Assembly: GCA_034432755.1 (NCBI GenBank)
Contig: DAOUBQ010000101.1
Location: 1-64,000 of the forward strand
Length of the DNA stretch: 64,000 bases
Direction of reading: 5' to 3'
DNA from: UBA5195 sp034432755
Lineage (GTDB): Bacteria; Chloroflexota; Anaerolineae; Anaerolineales; Villigracilaceae
Of this stretch, positions 59,704-64,000 are shown in pieces. The notes under the pieces were generated by a model. That model did not search any database. It was not told the origin of the DNA and saw nothing but the letters and a program-made list of their open reading frames with translations. The stretch's first letter is position 1; the number at the start of each line of letters is the position of its first letter. The position numbers were made by a program, and so were the translations under genes.

Positions 59704-59724
59704 ATTTTATTGAGGAGATGCACC

Positions 59725-61059
59725 ATGCAAAGATACACTACCCTGATTCTGGCCGGATTGGTTGTGATTCTGGCTGCGGTGTTGGCCGGGACGCTGATTT
59801 TCGTCAACAACCAGCCGGTGCAGCAGCGCGCTGTTCAGCCGCTGACTGAAATCGCCGCTATGGAGCCGGATTCTTCCAGGTGGGGCCTTAATTTCCCCAA
59901 TCAATATGCCTCGCTGTTGAAGACCAAGACCAATGCGGTTGATACCACTTATGGGGGTTCGAGCGGCTTTTCTCATCTGGAGCGTGACCCTCGCCAGAAA
60001 ATTTTGTTTGCGGGCATGCCGTTTAGCAAAGACTATAACGATGACCGGGGGCATGAATGGGCGTTATATGATGTGAATAACACCAAGCGGCTGAATCTCG
60101 ATAAAGAAAGCCCCAAACGCACGCCCGGCACTTGTTACTCGTGCAAAAGCGCCAGCAACCCCAAGTTGTGGGCTGAGATGGGCATGGCCGAATACGACAA
60201 AACCTTTTTTGGCGACCTGACCCCTCAGGTGACCGAAACGATTGGTTGCGCCAATTGCCACGAAGCCGGCACGATGCGCCTGATTGTCACCAACCCGGCG
60301 CTTGAAGAGGCCCTTCAGGCGCAAGGCAAAGATTGGAAGACTTTCACTCGTCAGGAAATGCGCACCGTGGTCTGTGCCAACTGCCATGTGGAGTATTACT
60401 TTGCAGGTGAAGGCAAATATCTGACCTTCCCGTGGGAAAAAGGCACCAAAGTGGAGGAGATGTGGGAATACTACACTGAAATTGGGTTCAAGGATTGGGA
60501 ATATCCTGATACCAAGACCCCCATGCTCAAGGCGCAGCACCCCGAATATGAAATGTATACCGCTGGTTCTACGCACTATAACGCGGGTGTGGCCTGCGCC
60601 GATTGCCACATGCCGTATGTGCGCGAGGGCGCGGCCAAGTATTCCATGCACGATATCCATAGCCCGCTGCTCAATCCCCAACAAGCCTGTGGGCAGTGCC
60701 ACACTGATACCGATTCCGTTGTGCGCCGCGTCAACCTGATACAGGAACAGGCATACACGACCAAACTTGCCACCGAAGATGCCATCATTGATGCCATCAA
60801 CGCCATCAGGGTTGCTGCTGCCAACCCCAACAGCGATCCGGCCCTGCTTGACGAAGCCCGCCTGCTGCACCGCAAAGCGCAGTTCTATTGGGATTACGTT
60901 TCGGCAGAGAACTCGATGGGCTTCCATAATCCCGAATACGTTCTCAAGATTTTGGCTGAATCGACCAACCTGGCGCGCCAGGCCCAAATGAAAGCCGCCC
61001 AGGCCGCAGGCGACCCCTCCTTGCTGGGGACGGGAACCTACTATACGGCGGGGCAGTAA
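59725..61059 (+). CDS. nrfA: Ammonia-forming cytochrome c nitrite reductase NrfA
   Basis: A 444-aa pentahaem enzyme; the ATG at 59725 is seven bases after GAGGAG. An N-terminal hydrophobic stretch (TLILAGLVVILAAVLAG) acts as signal anchor. The catalytic haem is bound by CYSCK near residue 137, the CxxCK form with Lys as ligand. Four CxxCH sites follow (CANCH twice, CADCH, CGQCH). His and Tyr catalytic residues are in the expected downstream region (MYTAGSTHYNAGV). It reduces nitrite to ammonium with six electrons, outside the cytoplasmic membrane. Confidence 0.95.
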   Translation: MQRYTTLILAGLVVILAAVLAGTLIFVNNQPVQQRAVQPLTEIAAMEPDSSRWGLNFPNQYASLLKTKTNAVDTTYGGSSGFSHLERDPRQKILFAGMPFSKDYNDDRGHEWALYDVNNTKRLNLDKESPKRTPGTCYSCKSASNPKLWAEMGMAEYDKTFFGDLTPQVTETIGCANCHEAGTMRLIVTNPALEEALQAQGKDWKTFTRQEMRTVVCANCHVEYYFAGEGKYLTFPWEKGTKVEEMWEYYTEIGFKDWEYPDTKTPMLKAQHPEYEMYTAGSTHYNAGVACADCHMPYVREGAAKYSMHDIHSPLLNPQQACGQCHTDTDSVVRRVNLIQEQAYTTKLATEDAIIDAINAIRVAAANPNSDPALLDEARLLHRKAQFYWDYVSAENSMGFHNPEYVLKILAESTNLARQAQMKAAQAAGDPSLLGTGTYYTAGQ

Positions 61060-61071
61060 GTTTTACCGCTC

Positions 61072-61114
61072 AACGCAACATCCCGAAGGTTCAAAACCTT
61101 TGGGATGTTGCGTT
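61072..61114. terminator. Terminator after nrfA
   Basis: AACGCAACATCCCGAAGGTT and AACCTTTGGGATGTTGCGTT form a ~19-bp stem with a 3-4 nt loop and one mismatch, then TTTT. It lies between convergent genes and can serve both. Confidence 0.85.
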
Positions 61115-62245
61115 TTAATCCATTTTTTTTTGCAGGTGCTTTTTGAATTCGTCTAGGTTGATGCCCTGTAAGTAAGCCGCGAAAATGGGGCTGAAGAGTT
61201 GCGGCATTTGCCCCTCAGAAGACGGGAGCAATTTTTTGGCGCGCAGGACTTTAAGAACAGGTGATGGGATGTCAGCCATGTTGCCTTGTGCAAATTCTAT
61301 AATCCCAACTTGTTCATCGGGTTCGAGGCTTCCCAGTAATTTGCGGCATTCTTCCTTAACGTTTTCTTCTTTGACCAGCCAGCGCGGGTCGAGCCGGTAG
61401 GGGACGCTCTCGCTGGATTTGCGCAGGCTGCTGAAGACCGCCAGAATGGTGCCGGGGTGACTTCCGCTGAGTTCGTAGATTTTTTCGCGCATGGTTTCGG
61501 TCAGCGGGTAGGCGTGTCGCTCTTCTAACTGCATGAGCATGGCATGTGCATCTTGCCGAGAGTAAGGGCCAATTGCAACCTGGTTGCGTGAGAGCAGCTC
61601 GTAAAATCCCTCGTGTTCGTTAAGGTCAGGACGCAGGTGTGCGGGCAGGTTTCGTAGTAGGAGCGCGTAGCACAGCCGGTTTTTGTGCGCATCACGGATT
61701 CCGCGCAGGTGGGCGAACACTTTGGCGGGCAGGTGGCGGTAGGCTTCGTCGAATTCGTCTAATAGGAAGCAAATTGAAATCTCGCTATCCACAACCATCA
61801 GGTTCAAGATGACAAGTTCCAGGAATCTTAAGGCCATGATGGCATTTCCAGGCTTTTCAAGCACCGGCAGCAAGAATCTTTTCATGAAGTTTTCAGAAAG
61901 TTTCACCAGCTCAGGGTCATCGTTTTGTCCCACCGTCTGGATGATGTTGAAAAGCATCAATTCGTAAAATTCCCATTCTGAATAATCGCTCAGGCGGTTC
62001 ATATCCAGGCGGATGATGAGCGTGCGGGCGGCTTTGTGTTGCAGGTAATGTTCCTGAACATCTCTGCGCACCAGGTGGTCAATCAGGCGGGTTTTGCCCA
62101 TGCTGCCCGCTCCAATTAAGTAGCAAGAATCGGCGCTTTTAATGCACTCGAAGAGCGGTTTCAGCACCTCCTGGCGGTAAGTAACATCATGTTCTTTGCC
62201 AAATTCTTTCATCGTGCTGGTTTGCCTGGGGTCTTTATTTTGCAT
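61115..62245 (-). CDS. STAND/AAA-type ATPase with C-terminal helical region
   Basis: A 376-aa P-loop ATPase. Walker A is CYLIGAGSMGKTRLIDHL near residue 45, Walker B is ISICFLLDEFDEAYRHL near 160, and LRGIRDAHKNRLCYALLL holds the sensor-like region. The last ~140 residues (REKIYELSGSHPGTILAV onwards) look like a helical lid and winged helix. This resembles small STAND ATPases that recruit partner proteins. It is the last gene of a coupled operon whose other members I do not recognise; the 11-bp overlap with the 85-aa gene suggests one complex. Confidence 0.78.
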   Translation of the reverse strand: MQNKDPRQTSTMKEFGKEHDVTYRQEVLKPLFECIKSADSCYLIGAGSMGKTRLIDHLVRRDVQEHYLQHKAARTLIIRLDMNRLSDYSEWEFYELMLFNIIQTVGQNDDPELVKLSENFMKRFLLPVLEKPGNAIMALRFLELVILNLMVVDSEISICFLLDEFDEAYRHLPAKVFAHLRGIRDAHKNRLCYALLLRNLPAHLRPDLNEHEGFYELLSRNQVAIGPYSRQDAHAMLMQLEERHAYPLTETMREKIYELSGSHPGTILAVFSSLRKSSESVPYRLDPRWLVKEENVKEECRKLLGSLEPDEQVGIIEFAQGNMADIPSPVLKVLRAKKLLPSSEGQMPQLFSPIFAAYLQGINLDEFKKHLQKKMD

Positions 62246-62492
62246 GATTACCTCGCTGGTGGATGAAGTTGAACCATTGCGGCGGCGGCCACGCTTCTTC
62301 CCAGTGGTCGAGCCGGTGACACAAGATGCTTGCCAGCATCAGGGCGCGCTGCTGGATTTGCTTTCGTTGATTAGTGGTGGAGATGGTTGCGCGAAATAAG
62401 GTATTGAAGAGCAATCCCAACAGGTATTGGCGTGCATCGCTGATACCGGTGCATTCATGAGCCAGTAAACGCAGGTGGGAGATGGTGAGCAT
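62235..62492 (-). CDS. Unrecognised 85-aa protein
   Basis: A small helical protein: MLTISHLRLLAHECTGISD and QYLLGLLFNTLFRATIST are hydrophobic or amphipathic, and the C-terminus has HRLDHWEEAWPPPQWF. It has no obvious motif or ribosome site and starts 9 bp after the S1-like gene stop, ending inside the ATPase gene start. Coupled translation and its position between the RNA-binding-like and ATPase genes suggest a structural or adaptor role. Confidence 0.55.
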   Translation of the reverse strand: MLTISHLRLLAHECTGISDARQYLLGLLFNTLFRATISTTNQRKQIQQRALMLASILCHRLDHWEEAWPPPQWFNFIHQRGNHAK

Positions 62493-62501
62493 GGCTTTTT
62501 T

Positions 62502-62768
62502 TTATCTCGCTTTGTGCCTCGATAGTCTCGGTAAGTTCCATCTGTATTCGGGGTTTTGGCTCTGTCGGCTGCTGGTCTGGCTGGCCCAGCCGTTCCAGCC
62601 GGGCGGGTACAGGCTGCGCCAGTTTTGGCGTTTGTTCTCGTCCCATGAAATTTTGCGCACCCGAACGATTCCATGTTGACGCTCTCCGGTCTCGACCAGC
62701 AGTCCGAGAGGCAGGTGTTTGACGACCCTGGCGTGGACTCGTTTGTGTGGCGGGGGTGTTTTGCTCAT
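62502..62768 (-). CDS. S1-like RNA-binding domain protein, possibly frameshifted
   Basis: The 88-aa frame starts MSKTPPPHKRVHARVVKH and contains LPLGLLVETGERQHGIVRVRKISW, an S1-type beta-barrel start. After NWRSLYPPG it turns Trp/Ser-rich and loses the pattern. In the +1 frame the same DNA continues as ARLERLGQPDQQ, then PRIQMELTETIEAQ, which resembles the S1 last strand, ending at 62455. A single-base indel near 62600 would join the two. The ATG overlaps the upstream gene stop (ATGA). Confidence 0.5.
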   Translation of the reverse strand: MSKTPPPHKRVHARVVKHLPLGLLVETGERQHGIVRVRKISWDENKRQNWRSLYPPGWNGWASQTSSRQSQNPEYRWNLPRLSRHKAR

Positions 62769-63853
62769 TGTTCGATGAGGCCGATGAATGACACTCCGGG
62801 CAGTCCGGCTTCGGGCGGGTAGGGGAAGCGAAAGACGCTGTGGGCTTCGTTCAGGTCGGCCAGGTCGCTCAGGCGGGAGAGGCTGGTTGGGTTGAAGTGA
62901 ACAGGGGCGATTTCGAGCCTTTCGAGGCGTGCGCGCCACTCGCTGGCCTCATGGGTATTGGCTGGTGAAACGGTCAGGAAGCCGGGCGAGAGCAGGTCGG
63001 CGGTTTCACGGGTGAGGGCTGCGCCGATGGGGCGTGCCAGCGAATCGGTGACGCCCGCCGGGGAGAGGAGATGCACCTGCAACAGGTAATAGCGCTTCCA
63101 GGGGCTGAGCCGTCGGTCAATGAACGGTTCCACCCATTTATCGAAAGGTTGGGCCGGGTGCATCTGCGAGATGTTTTCGAGCGGGAAGGATACCGTTTTC
63201 ATATCCCAGATGAACTGCCGTTCATCTCCTTCGATAATAGTGGGTTGCAGGCTGATATTGAGCATGGCAGGCCGGGGGTAATTCCCCAAGGTTCGCCAGG
63301 TTTGCTCGTCGGAACGGTCGCTGGTCTGCCAGAATCCATTGACATACACCAAGCCTTTTTGGGTGCGGATTTGCGTTTCAAAGCGCAAAATCTGTGCCAT
63401 GCTTTGGGCCGATTGACAGTGTGCCAGGACTTGCCTGCCGATGAGTTTTTCAAAGTTCTCTGGGGTGGTTGCCGGGTAAATTTTATAGTCATAGGGGAAG
63501 GTCGAAGTCAACTCGTTGCAATAGTCCAGGGCATGTTCGCGCGCTTCTTGCTGGCTGGCGGCTTGCGCTCTGCCGAGCAGCGCCAAAAGAAGACCTTCCC
63601 CCGGAATTTGGGTGCAACGTAATGCGATGGCATGTTCTTTGGAAGCAGGCGCTTTGAACGGATTGCCGTGAAATTGTGACTCGATGAAGAGTTTTTGGCG
63701 GTCGAGTGCCTCTACCAGCAAGGCGGCGGCGTTAAAGCCCCAGCGTAATTTTTGCAGCTCGGCAAACGGCTGCACGCATACCTGGCAGGCAAAGACCGCC
63801 TGCCAGGCAGTTTCAGTTTGGTTGAGCTCCACCCAGGGTTTGCGCGCATCCAT
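62765..63853 (-). CDS. Unrecognised 362-aa protein of the ATPase operon
   Basis: A soluble protein. It has alternating alpha/beta character with LAHCQSAQSMAQILRFETQI, MLNISLQPTIIEGDERQ and KRYYLLQVHLLSPAGV, ending ADLNEAHSVFRFPYPPEAGLPGVSF. The last motif resembles the N-terminal region seen before VirB4/HerA-like ATPase domains, but no P-loop is present here. That points to a split or partner subunit of a large ATPase that may lie beyond the window end. This is weak evidence. It is coupled to the S1-like gene and begins 3 bp after the stop of the partial gene. Confidence 0.55.
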   Translation of the reverse strand: MDARKPWVELNQTETAWQAVFACQVCVQPFAELQKLRWGFNAAALLVEALDRQKLFIESQFHGNPFKAPASKEHAIALRCTQIPGEGLLLALLGRAQAASQQEAREHALDYCNELTSTFPYDYKIYPATTPENFEKLIGRQVLAHCQSAQSMAQILRFETQIRTQKGLVYVNGFWQTSDRSDEQTWRTLGNYPRPAMLNISLQPTIIEGDERQFIWDMKTVSFPLENISQMHPAQPFDKWVEPFIDRRLSPWKRYYLLQVHLLSPAGVTDSLARPIGAALTRETADLLSPGFLTVSPANTHEASEWRARLERLEIAPVHFNPTSLSRLSDLADLNEAHSVFRFPYPPEAGLPGVSFIGLIEQ

Positions 63854-63856
63854 TGG

Positions 63857-64000
63857 CTATTTTTTCTTTTTCTTGGGGATGAGCAGCTCGATGAATTCGT
63901 CGTTGTTTGAGTCTTTGGCGCTGCTCGTTGTGGGTTTGTCTGGCGCATCATCGGCAACGTTGGGCATGTCGGTGGTGAGTTTTTCGACCAGCTGCCGCAC
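63857..64000 (-). CDS. C-terminal end of an unidentified protein (partial)
   Basis: The last 47 codons of a gene running off the window. The sequence is hydrophilic: RQLVEKLTTDMPNVADDAP, then DSNNDEFIELLIPKKKKK before TAG. The acidic then poly-Lys tail looks disordered. It is the most upstream visible gene of the 61-64 kb operon; 3 bp separate it from the next start. Confidence 0.7.
   Translation of the reverse strand: MRQLVEKLTTDMPNVADDAPDKPTTSSAKDSNNDEFIELLIPKKKKK

Noticed and set aside
1..64000. tRNA, rRNA, CRISPR and transposase genes
   Set aside because: None seen: no cloverleaf-like GTTCGANTC context in spacers, no regular repeat-spacer pattern and no transposase-like ORF.

Overview
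The window looks like a chromosomal segment of an anaerobic or facultative member of the Chloroflexota, probably Anaerolineae-like. The grounds are Thr-Pro-rich linkers, tandem Cys/Leu-rich repeat remnants, a STAND-type ATPase, lipoprotein cytochromes, a c-di-GMP riboswitch, VanW/LCP wall proteins and moderately high GC. This placement is inference from gene content; no rRNA marker is present. I see no tRNA, rRNA, CRISPR array, intact insertion sequence or prophage.

Layout. 1-3.7 kb: a ChvE-MmsA-MmsB-type monosaccharide ABC importer followed by a cyclase/formamidase-like gene. 3.7-6.6 kb (minus): a DUF309, zinc-ribbon and FabL overlap operon, a sortase under a c-di-GMP-I riboswitch, and a P-loop kinase broken by an opal codon. 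6.7-10.2 kb (plus): a class III aminotransferase, then a tungsten-enzyme-type radical SAM maturase, a MoaD-like protein and a small partner. 10.2-15 kb (minus): a MarR-controlled heterodimeric ABC exporter. 15-20 kb: TPR gene debris, a DnaQ-DinG fusion helicase, and a hexaheme lipoprotein cytochrome with a collagen-like linker. 20-25 kb: an amidotransferase plus a two-domain oxidoreductase, then aldehyde:ferredoxin oxidoreductase. 25.5-31.3 kb (minus): an Ada-like repair protein and the FbpABC iron importer. 30.6-33 kb: rpsB-tsf-pyrH. 33-40 kb: acyltransferase, PilZ protein, DUF4173 protein, a small promoter/sORF/hairpin locus, a broken YwaF-like gene and a PAS-PAS-GAF-GGDEF cyclase. 39.6-52.7 kb: cyclophilin, VanZ, LCP, HEAT, Trm112-like, VanW, methyltransferase-like, HerA-like ATPase, a decayed repeat protein, a ProRS-like protein without a catalytic core, bactofilin, FabI and a DNA glycosylase. 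52.7-58.5 kb: NERD-like, DsrE, DUF2007, YwiC, kynureninase, a truncated MerR gene and a GMC oxidoreductase. 59.2-61 kb: nrfHA. 61-64 kb: an unrecognised operon with a STAND-like ATPase that runs off the end.

Two themes link distant genes. First, anaerobic redox metabolism: the radical SAM/MoaD locus, the hexaheme cytochrome, AOR and nrfHA each have a similar 16-bp dyad (GTnAC-N4-GTnAC type) upstream, suggesting one Crp/Fnr-family regulator for a tungstoenzyme and nitrite-ammonification regulon. Second, c-di-GMP: a riboswitch on a sortase, a PilZ protein and a diguanylate cyclase with both active site and I-site. Gene decay is conspicuous (two clean nonsense codons in otherwise intact genes, a truncated regulator, an EamA stub, repeat-protein debris, a likely frameshift), together with short palindromic or direct repeats that also lie inside coding sequence.
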